From NCBI GenBank assembly GCA_039819095.1, contig JBCBSP010000006.1:1-64000 (forward strand): a stretch of 64,000 nt of DNA, read 5' to 3'. A model generated the notes under the pieces. It was not told where the DNA came from. It saw only the letters and a program-made list of their open reading frames with translations, and searched no databases. This document shows, one piece after another, positions 43,848 through 50,394 of the stretch; within the stretch, counting starts at the first letter, position 1; each line of letters begins with the position of its first letter. The translations under genes were made by a program, and so were the position numbers. This stretch comes from JBCBSP01 sp039819095 (lineage in GTDB: Bacteria > Pseudomonadota > Alphaproteobacteria > Caulobacterales > Maricaulaceae).

Positions 43848-43953
43848 CGCCGACGCTCAGCCTGATCAAATGCCTTGGCTGCGTTGACAAAGCGGCCCGC
43901 AGATTCCATTTCCACGCTGTCCTTATCGCCGAACCCCGGAGTAAACCCGCGCG

Positions 43954-44295
43954 ATGACCTACATCGTCACTGACGCTTGTGTCCGTTGCAAATTCATGGA
44001 TTGCGTCGAGGTCTGTCCGGTGGACTGCTTCTACGAGGGCGAGAACTTCCTCGTCATTCATCCTGACGAGTGCATTGACTGCGGCGTATGCGAGCCGGAA
44101 TGCCCGGTGGAGGCGATCAAGCCGGACACCGAAGACGACAAGGACGGCAAGTGGCTGGAGATCAATTCCAAATACGCCAAGGTCTGGCCAAACATCACCG
44201 TCAAGGGTGAACCGCCCGAAGACTCAGAGGCCTTCGAGACCGAGACCGGGAAGTTCGAGAAATACTTCTCCGAGAAACCCGGCGCCGGGTCCTGA
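43954..44295 (+). CDS. fdxA: seven-iron ferredoxin FdxA
   Basis: A 113-residue ferredoxin with 3Fe-4S and 4Fe-4S motifs: CVRCKFMDCVEVCPVDCFYE and CIDCGVCEPECPVEAI. The C-terminal tail (NSKYAKVWPNITVKG) is typical of FdxA of alphaproteobacteria. It carries electrons in the cytoplasm, often in stress-related or biosynthetic reactions. Start ATG 43954. The gene lies before carD and rpoH2, an association repeated in rhizobia and their relatives. Confidence 0.98.
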   Translation: MTYIVTDACVRCKFMDCVEVCPVDCFYEGENFLVIHPDECIDCGVCEPECPVEAIKPDTEDDKDGKWLEINSKYAKVWPNITVKGEPPEDSEAFETETGKFEKYFSEKPGAGS

Positions 44296-44570
44296 ACAGC
44301 TGATTTTCAGCCGCTGCGTTTACCCTGCATTTACGCTTGTCTGACTGCGCACACCGCCTTCGCAAGCGCAGCAGTTGGAAAATTGTCATTATTGTGATAG
44401 GTTAGTCGTCTTCGTTAACCGCAGATGTTGCGGTTCCTGAAACGGACCACGCCTTGATCTGACCGCCCGGAATTGATCGCACCCGACGCCCCTGCACTTG
44501 GGGGCGCGGATGTCTTTTGCGATTTTTCTGACGCGCGTCGACCCGGGTCTGGCAGGCAAAGAGAGCGTTC
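44296..44570 (+). promoter_or_regulatory. 275-base leader of carD
   Basis: No gene is seen. A short hairpin CGCCCC-loop-GGGGCG lies at 44487-44506, in the likely untranslated leader. TTGGAA (44376-44381) followed by a TGTGATAGG block (44394-44402) could be a promoter, but the spacing is not ideal. No clear terminator for fdxA is visible after 44295. The content is otherwise unexplained. Confidence 0.3.
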
Positions 44571-45089
44571 ATGAGCAAGAAGACCGCCAATGACAACCGC
44601 ACTTTCAAAAAAGGCGACTACATCGTCTATCCGGCGCACGGCGTGGGCCGGGTGACCGGTGTTGAGAAGGAATCCGTGGCCGGCTTCGATATCGAAGTCT
44701 ACGTGGTGTCCTTCGAACAGGACAAGATGACGCTGCGCGTGCCCACCGCGCGCGCCGAAGCGTCCGGCATGCGCCCGCTGGCCAACGACAAGGTGGTCAA
44801 GGATGCGCTGAAAACCCTGGGCGGCAAAGCCAAGGTGAAGCGCACCATGTGGAGCCGCCGGGCCCAGGAATACGAAGCCAAGATCAATTCCGGCGATCTG
44901 ATCTCCATCGCAGAAGTCGTTCGCGATCTGCACCGGGATGAGGACCAGCCCGAGCCGTCCTATTCTGAGCGTCAGCTCTATGAGTCTGCGCTGGACCGGA
45001 TGGCCCGCGAACTGGCCGCCGTTGAGGAAGTTCCGCGCGAAGAAGCGCTGGATATTCTGGCGAAAAATCTGCGCAAGGCCGCCGCCTGA
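44571..45089 (+). CDS. CarD/CdnL-type RNA polymerase-binding regulator
   Basis: A 172-residue CarD-family regulator. The Tudor-like RNA polymerase interaction domain is FKKGDYIVYPAHGVGRVTGV (N-terminal, interacts with the beta subunit), followed by EVYVVSFEQDKMTLRVPTAR. The C-terminal helical DNA-interacting domain spans about 80-172 (KVKRTMWSRRAQEYEAKINS, SERQLYESALDRMARELAAV). In Caulobacter relatives CdnL stabilises open complexes at rRNA and growth-related promoters. A strong terminator follows the stop at 45119-45148. Start ATG 44571. Confidence 0.96.
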   Translation: MSKKTANDNRTFKKGDYIVYPAHGVGRVTGVEKESVAGFDIEVYVVSFEQDKMTLRVPTARAEASGMRPLANDKVVKDALKTLGGKAKVKRTMWSRRAQEYEAKINSGDLISIAEVVRDLHRDEDQPEPSYSERQLYESALDRMARELAAVEEVPREEALDILAKNLRKAAA

Positions 45090-45118
45090 CGATCAGGCCG
45101 CAGCACGACGCTTGAGAT

Positions 45119-45148
45119 ACGCCCCGCCGGCTCCGGCGGGGCGTTTTT
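45119..45148 (+). terminator. rho-independent terminator of carD
   Basis: ACGCCCCGCCG pairs with CGGCGGGGCGT around a GCTC loop and is followed by five T residues (45144-45148 region). It lies 30 bases after the carD stop and isolates carD from rpoH2. Confidence 0.93.
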
Positions 45149-45252
45149 CATTGTAAGGGCCCGCATCATCGAAAAAGCGCAGCGCCGGGTGAACCGGGAA
45201 TGAATGAGGTCCGTACAAATAATTATACACGCCAGATCAGACCGGAGCTCTC

Positions 45253-46149
45253 ATGACCATCGCCGCCACGACGCCGCGCCGAACCGCCGATCCGGACCGT
45301 AAATTCCTGAAGACCGCGATGGCCGCGCCGCTTCTGGAACGCGAAGAAGAGCTCCAGCTTGCAACCGCCTGGCGTGAGGAGCAGGACGAGGTCGCCCTGC
45401 ACAAGCTGACCAGCGCCTATATGCGCCTTGTCATCGCGGTGGCGGCGAAGTTCAAGCATTACGGCCTGCCCTTCCCGGACCTGGTTCAGGAGGGCAATAT
45501 CGGCCTCATGCAGGCGGCCGCCCGGTTTGAACCGGAACGCGGCGTGCGCTTTTCCACCTATGCCAGCTGGTGGATCCGCTCCGCCATTCAGGACTACGTG
45601 CTGCGCAACTGGTCCATCGTGCGGACCGGCACGACTGCGGCGCACAAATCGCTCTTCTTCAATCTTCGCCGTATGCGCGCTCTGATCAATGATGTCAGCT
45701 CCGGCGCGCTGACGCCTGAAAACCGCGCCTATGTCGCTCAGGCCCTGCGCGTGGGCGAAGACGATGTGGCACAGATGGCTTCGCGCCTGGCGGCTGTGGA
45801 CCGGTCGCTCAACGCGCCCTTTACCGAAGACGGCGATGGCGAATGGCAGGACCTGCTGGCGGACGACCGCCCGAGCCCGGAAAGCGCGGTCATGGACCAG
45901 CGCGATACTGATAAGCGCAAGCAATGGCTCGGTGAGGCGCTCTCGACCCTGACGGAACGTGAGCAGCTGATCATCCGTGAGCGGCGGCTGCGCGAAGACG
46001 GCGTGACGCTGGAGAAGCTTGGCGTGCGCCTCGGCATCTCCAAGGAACGCGTGCGGCAGATTGAACATCAGGCGCTCGGCAAGCTTAAGAAGGCCCTCAC
46101 CGAGGCTGTCGGCGACCCGGAAACAGCGGGACTGATTCCGGCAAGCTGA
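45253..46149 (+). CDS. rpoH2: RNA polymerase sigma-32 family factor, RpoH2-like
   Basis: A 298-residue sigma-70-family factor of the RpoH group. Region 2 is visible as DLVQEGNIGLMQAAARFEPE and VRFSTYASWWIRSAIQDYVL, with the RpoH-type RNWSIVRTGTTAAHKSLFF box. Region 4 ends LGISKERVRQIEHQALGKLK. The WIRSAIQDYVLRNWSIVR wording is closest to the RpoH2 paralogs of rhizobia and Rhodobacter, which act in oxidative or photooxidative stress, rather than to the main heat-shock RpoH; this assignment is from memory. It is next to carD and fdxA as in those genomes. Start ATG 45253; the AT-rich AAATAATTATACA just upstream may hold its -10. Confidence 0.9.
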   Translation: MTIAATTPRRTADPDRKFLKTAMAAPLLEREEELQLATAWREEQDEVALHKLTSAYMRLVIAVAAKFKHYGLPFPDLVQEGNIGLMQAAARFEPERGVRFSTYASWWIRSAIQDYVLRNWSIVRTGTTAAHKSLFFNLRRMRALINDVSSGALTPENRAYVAQALRVGEDDVAQMASRLAAVDRSLNAPFTEDGDGEWQDLLADDRPSPESAVMDQRDTDKRKQWLGEALSTLTEREQLIIRERRLREDGVTLEKLGVRLGISKERVRQIEHQALGKLKKALTEAVGDPETAGLIPAS

Positions 46150-46153
46150 CCGG

Positions 46154-46993
46154 CTACCGGCCCGGTAACGCCGCCGGCTCCGGCGCAGACACGATCTCCA
46201 GAGCGGCCTGATGATCGATGCGGATCATCGGGCCGTTTTCTTCCGACAACCAGCCGCGCACGCGCACGATCGCGCCTTCCAGACCGTCCGGCGCCTTGCC
46301 GGCTGCGGTGAAGGCGTCGAGCGCATCCGCTTCAATTGCGACCGTGAAGTCGGTGCGCCAGTCCAGGCCGAAATTGAGATAGATCCGGCCCCGGATTTCC
46401 GGGCTGACATCGACCACCCGGCCTTCGACGATCTGCCGGCTATCAAGATGCTGGGCGAGCGGGTTGGGATCGGGTCCGCGAACCGTCAGCGCCCCGCTCG
46501 CCCAACCGCCGCGATTATTGGCTCTTGCGTCAGCTTCCAGCTGAAGCAGAGCCTCGGTGCGCGCATGATTGTCGGCATAGCTGGCGACCATGGCGTGACC
46601 TTCAGAAACCAGCACGCCCTGAAGCCAGACGGTTTCCTCGCCGCGATCAAACTCGCCATGGGCGAGCCGCCGGCCATAGCGGTCGCGTTCCAGCCCGGTG
46701 GAAACCAGGCGCAGGCCGGGCCCCGCCTCGGCCAGCAAGGCCTCCAGCCGCGCACGCGCCGCAGCCCCATCGGCGCCGCCGCGCACCGCCTCGATCTCGA
46801 CCAGGCGCACCTCAACCGGCTCCTCGCCATCGAGCACACTGAAGCTGTCCGCGCGTTCAGGCGCCGACAAGGCTGAGGCCGTATTGACCGTGTCAGCCTC
46901 GGCGGTCTCTGCGCTGCCGCCCGCTCTCCCGCAGGCCGCAAGCCCCAGGACCAGAAGCCCAAGCAATATGTGGCGCACGGCGCATGCCCCCAT
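46154..46993 (-). CDS. staphylococcal-nuclease-like lipoprotein, probably not catalytic
   Basis: A 279-residue lipoprotein (LVLGLAAC at about 21) with an SNase-type thermonuclease fold. Family landmarks are VEVRLVEIEAVRGG, LERDRYGRRLAHGEFDRG, WLQGVLVSEGHAMVAS and LLQLEADARANNRGGWA. In staphylococcal nuclease a catalytic Glu follows the R-L-x-G-I strand in a P-E pair; here the equivalent is V-R, so that Glu seems lost. The C-terminal half (from about 180) is an OB-like extension. It may bind nucleic acid or another ligand without cutting. It converges with rpoH2, four bases between. Confidence 0.8.
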   Translation of the reverse strand: MGACAVRHILLGLLVLGLAACGRAGGSAETAEADTVNTASALSAPERADSFSVLDGEEPVEVRLVEIEAVRGGADGAAARARLEALLAEAGPGLRLVSTGLERDRYGRRLAHGEFDRGEETVWLQGVLVSEGHAMVASYADNHARTEALLQLEADARANNRGGWASGALTVRGPDPNPLAQHLDSRQIVEGRVVDVSPEIRGRIYLNFGLDWRTDFTVAIEADALDAFTAAGKAPDGLEGAIVRVRGWLSEENGPMIRIDHQAALEIVSAPEPAALPGR

Positions 46994-47061
46994 TTGGTGA
47001 GACTACCGCCATGTTTCACGTTTAAGGCGAATTCGCAAGCTGGTCGGCCATACGGCGGCGG

Positions 47062-47559
47062 CTAGTGGTGCTCGTGAACTGCGGTATCGGTCCGGTTTTC
47101 CACCAGCACCGCGACCTCCACCTCGCCGGCTTTTTCGAACTGCAGCACCAGCCCGAGCAGACGGCCTTCTGTCAACGGCGCATCCAGCCCGTAGAGCATG
47201 ACATGAAGCCCACCCGGCTCAAACAGGACCAGCTCGCCGGCTGGAAGTTCGACAGCCGGTATGGGCCGCATGCGCATGACGCCGTCATCATTGATATGGG
47301 TGTGCAGCTCAGCCGCTTCAGCGAACCCGATCGGGCGGGCGCCGATCAGACGATCGGCCTCAGACCCGGTATTGCGCAGCGCGAAGTAGGCTGCGCCAGG
47401 CTGGCGGGTCGACACCGTCGGGCGCGCCCAGGGGTGAATGACCTCCACCGTGCCGGCCGTATAACCGTGGGCGAGGCCGGGCGCACTGCCGAGACCAGAC
47501 AAAACAAGCGCTGCGGACGAGAGGATGAAGGCGGGAAGAAAGCGGGCAAGTGTCATCAT
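47062..47559 (-). CDS. PCu(A)C copper chaperone
   Basis: A 165-residue exported chaperone with a signal (MMTLARFLPAFILSSAALVL) and the PCu(A)C fold. The Met/His motif binding Cu(I) is present: AELHTHINDDGVMRMRPIP then GGLHVMLYGL (H-x10-M-x21-H-x-M type). It delivers copper to the CuA site of cytochrome oxidase or to other cuproproteins. The C-terminal tail TAVHEHH adds histidines. It is downstream of a TonB receptor and a DUF2946 gene on the same strand, likely one copper-uptake transcript. Confidence 0.94.
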   Translation of the reverse strand: MMTLARFLPAFILSSAALVLSGLGSAPGLAHGYTAGTVEVIHPWARPTVSTRQPGAAYFALRNTGSEADRLIGARPIGFAEAAELHTHINDDGVMRMRPIPAVELPAGELVLFEPGGLHVMLYGLDAPLTEGRLLGLVLQFEKAGEVEVAVLVENRTDTAVHEHH

Positions 47560-47628
47560 GAACTCCTGAAAAGGCGGGACAATCGGAGCGCAGGTGCAGA
47601 CATGCCGCCCCCTGCGCTCCGTCGTGCG

Positions 47629-49752
47629 TCAAAAGGCGGTGTCGAGGCGAAGCCAGACGCCGGCGCCAGGGCCTGGGATGCGCTCGCCGAGGTCGACGCC
47701 CAGTCCTGAATTGCGATTGAAACCGGACAGGTGCTCGCGATAGCGATGATCGAGGAGGTTCTCCACACCGGCTGAAACCCGCACTGCATCATTCAGCTCA
47801 GCGCGTGCGAACAGATTGATCAGCACATGGCCGGGCGTCGCGGTCTCGTTGTTGATGGCGGACACCCGGTCCTGCTCGGCGACCGCGAGGGTCTCCACGC
47901 CGCCTGACCAGCGCGCGGCCTCATAGGCAAGACTGACGCGCAGGCTGGACGGCGCGATGCGATAAAGATCGGCGTCGATATCCTCACGCTCGCCGCGCAC
48001 CAGGCTCAGCACGCCATCGATGCGCCAGGCGCCGGGCAGGTCAACGCCGAACTCGCCATCGATCCCGTAGAGCCGCGCCTCGGTGTTGGAAAAGCGCAGT
48101 GGCGTCGCGTCGCCATTCATGCTGGAGATCATCTCAAGCGGGGTGTCGATAACGCCGAACGTGACCGGTTCGGCCGGCGCGCCCTGGATATAGTCATCGA
48201 TATGGCTGGCATAGCCGGTCACGCGCGCATAGACGCCGGACGCAGCGTAGTCGAAACCCGCCTCAAAGCTGGTCGCGACTTCCGGGTCAAGCTGGAGCGA
48301 GCCGACATAGGTGTTGCCATCGGCCAGGCCGCCGGAGGCGGAGATCGGCAACCAGCCGAAGCGCTGCAGATAGCCGCCAACACGCGATTTGCGAGACAGC
48401 GCCGCGCGCAGCACCATCGCATCGGACACGCGCCGAGACAGGCGCGCCATCGCGTCCACCGTGACATCATCCCAGCTGCGATCCGCCGCCTCGAAATTGG
48501 CCGCCAGCATGCGCGGGCCCATCGGCAGAGCCGGCCCGAGCTTGGGGATGCCGGCTTCCGCCTCGTGCGCATCCACGCGTGCGCCCAGATACAGATCACC
48601 CAGACCGGTGGAGCCGTCCCATTCCGCAAAGGCGCCCAGGCGCGTCAGCTCGATATCGGGGAAGGGCGTAACGAAGAAATCCGTATTGAGCGGGTTGGTG
48701 ATCGTCACGTCATGACGATTGCGCTCGTGGTCGCCGCCAATCCGGATCAGACCGGTCCCAAACCTGCGCTCGGCGCTCAATTCAAACGTGACCGTCTCAC
48801 CGGAGGCCAGCGTCTCACGCACCCGCATGGCCGGCGGGCTCGGGCGCAAATTGATATTGTTCATCGCATGGTCGATGCGCGCATGACCCAATGTGAAGGC
48901 CAGCGCCCACTGCGATACATCCGTATCCAGGCGCGCCATCGAGTGGAAGGCGTCCATATAGCGGATATCCAGCGGGAAAGGCGGGTTGCCGGTATCGTCC
49001 ACCTCGTGACCGCGCGTGGACAGGGTGAGCGTCGAGCCCTCGCCCAAGCGTACGCCATAGAGCACGCCCCAGGTGGTGCGCTCGTGCTCGGTCCCGACCA
49101 GCGCTCCGAACGGCGTTTCGACATCGCCGCCGCTTTCCTCCGCGAAGGAGAGCTGAACCCGGTGGCGGTCATTAGCGATGCCAGCCACCCCGCCAACGGC
49201 GAAGCTTTCATCCACGCTGCGTGCGATCGCGGTCAGATCGGCGCGTGTCTCGAAGGCCCCGGTCGGAGCGAAGTCGATCGATTTGAACACCGCATTCAGC
49301 GCCGCTCCGATGGCAGGGCCGGACGAGACCGGCGCCGGGCCGCGTGAGAGTTCGATGCGCTCCAGCAAGGGCGCCGGGGCGTAGTGCAGCGGCGGGTCCA
49401 TCATGTTCGGACCGCCGGAGCCGAAGCGCTGACCGTTGACCCGGATGGCGACGCGCGGGCCGAACAGGCCGCGATACTGGACCTGCCCGGACAGCGCGCC
49501 ATTGTCGATGAGGGCCGCGCCCGGCAGGCGCGCGGCGAGACCGGCCGCATCCGGCGCGATGGCCGGCGCGTATTCGGCTTCAAGCTCGGTATCGGCGCTG
49601 ATGGGCCGGCCGGTCACGGTGATGACATCGACCCAGGTGGACACAGCCGTGTCGCGGGCGGCCATGGCGGTATCGTCCAAAGTCGATTGAGCCGCCGCGG
49701 ACGCAGGGGCGATCGCCAGCGCAGCCGCGCCGGCAAGAAACATGTTTCGCAT
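47629..49752 (-). CDS. TonB-dependent outer-membrane receptor, probable copper uptake
   Basis: A 707-residue receptor with a signal peptide (MRNMFLAGAAALAIAPASAA), a plug domain (about 55-165, with GLAARLPGAALIDNGALSGQ and VAIRVNGQRFGSGGP), and a C-terminal barrel ending GAGVWLRLDTAF, the aromatic-final barrel signature. By domain it would import a metal or small siderophore-like substrate using TonB energy. The placement between a DUF2946 gene and a PCu(A)C chaperone is the typical copper-receptor context (OprC-like), but the substrate is inferred from neighbours only. Start ATG 49752. Confidence 0.9.
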   Translation of the reverse strand: MRNMFLAGAAALAIAPASAAAQSTLDDTAMAARDTAVSTWVDVITVTGRPISADTELEAEYAPAIAPDAAGLAARLPGAALIDNGALSGQVQYRGLFGPRVAIRVNGQRFGSGGPNMMDPPLHYAPAPLLERIELSRGPAPVSSGPAIGAALNAVFKSIDFAPTGAFETRADLTAIARSVDESFAVGGVAGIANDRHRVQLSFAEESGGDVETPFGALVGTEHERTTWGVLYGVRLGEGSTLTLSTRGHEVDDTGNPPFPLDIRYMDAFHSMARLDTDVSQWALAFTLGHARIDHAMNNINLRPSPPAMRVRETLASGETVTFELSAERRFGTGLIRIGGDHERNRHDVTITNPLNTDFFVTPFPDIELTRLGAFAEWDGSTGLGDLYLGARVDAHEAEAGIPKLGPALPMGPRMLAANFEAADRSWDDVTVDAMARLSRRVSDAMVLRAALSRKSRVGGYLQRFGWLPISASGGLADGNTYVGSLQLDPEVATSFEAGFDYAASGVYARVTGYASHIDDYIQGAPAEPVTFGVIDTPLEMISSMNGDATPLRFSNTEARLYGIDGEFGVDLPGAWRIDGVLSLVRGEREDIDADLYRIAPSSLRVSLAYEAARWSGGVETLAVAEQDRVSAINNETATPGHVLINLFARAELNDAVRVSAGVENLLDHRYREHLSGFNRNSGLGVDLGERIPGPGAGVWLRLDTAF

Positions 49753-49833
49753 TGCAGATGATCCTGAAAACTGAAGAACGCAGGACGTCGTCCGGCGCGA
49801 ACTGGCGCGCGGACCAACGCTCTAAGCGGAAAC

Positions 49834-50244
49834 TCAGATCAGGTTAGGCGGATCGCGGGGGCGCGCCGGGGCGGCCGCATCAAGGCGGGCGTGGTCAACG
49901 GGCGCGGTGTTGGCCGCAACACGCACGAGTACGCGGCCTGGAGCCTGAAGCGACGGCCCGACCGCAACGGGCAGGGCGACGGCTTGGGCGAAGCAGGCGA
50001 GGCAATCATGCGCTGCGCTATTGGGCGCCGGGGCCTCATCATGGCCCCCGCTTAGCCCAGCGAGCGCGGCGAGTTCGGCGAGGCGCGCCTCGCCGGCCGC
50101 ATCCGGCTGCAAGGTCACGCACAGCCAGCGCGCCTCGTCATGACCGGCCGCCACCGCTGTCGCCGCCGCACCCGGCCAGACAGCCGCCATCGCCACTACG
50201 AAGGCGGCGAACGCGTTACGGAAGGAAAGCGCGAAACGTGTCAT
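49834..50244 (-). CDS. DUF2946-like exported protein
   Basis: A 136-residue protein with a signal-like N-terminus (MTRFALSFRNAFAAFVVAMA). Then WLCVTLQPD, a HDCLACFAQAVALP motif with paired cysteines, and a C-terminus RPRDPPNLI resembling the conserved R-G-P-P end of DUF2946 proteins. Such proteins occur beside TonB copper receptors and PCu(A)C chaperones, and probably help copper handling in the periplasm. TTG 50283 is an earlier possible start, but ATG 50244 is preferred. It lies 80 bases upstream of the receptor on the same strand. Confidence 0.7.
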   Translation of the reverse strand: MTRFALSFRNAFAAFVVAMAAVWPGAAATAVAAGHDEARWLCVTLQPDAAGEARLAELAALAGLSGGHDEAPAPNSAAHDCLACFAQAVALPVAVGPSLQAPGRVLVRVAANTAPVDHARLDAAAPARPRDPPNLI

Positions 50245-50313
50245 GACGACGTATGAGCTAGCCGGACCAGCGCGGCTCGGCAAGACGCTGCGGCGCCGCA
50301 GCGCCTCCCAGCC

Positions 50314-50354
50314 AAAGAAAAGGCCCCCGGAAGAGGGGAGATCCCCCGGGGGCC
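50314..50354 (-). terminator. rho-independent terminator of the large TonB receptor gene
   Basis: On the minus strand GGCCCCCGG pairs with CCGGGGGCC across a 15-base loop, then TTTTCTTT follows. It sits 40 bases after the stop of the 979-residue receptor and before the DUF2946 gene, separating the two metal or phosphate receptor units. Confidence 0.85.
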
Positions 50355-50394
50355 ATAAGACTGGCGAACCAGTCAGTTGACAGGTCGGGCGGGG

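Noticed and set aside
48202..49347. 381-codon plus-strand reading frame
   Set aside because: Antisense to the TonB receptor; no start signal or domain.
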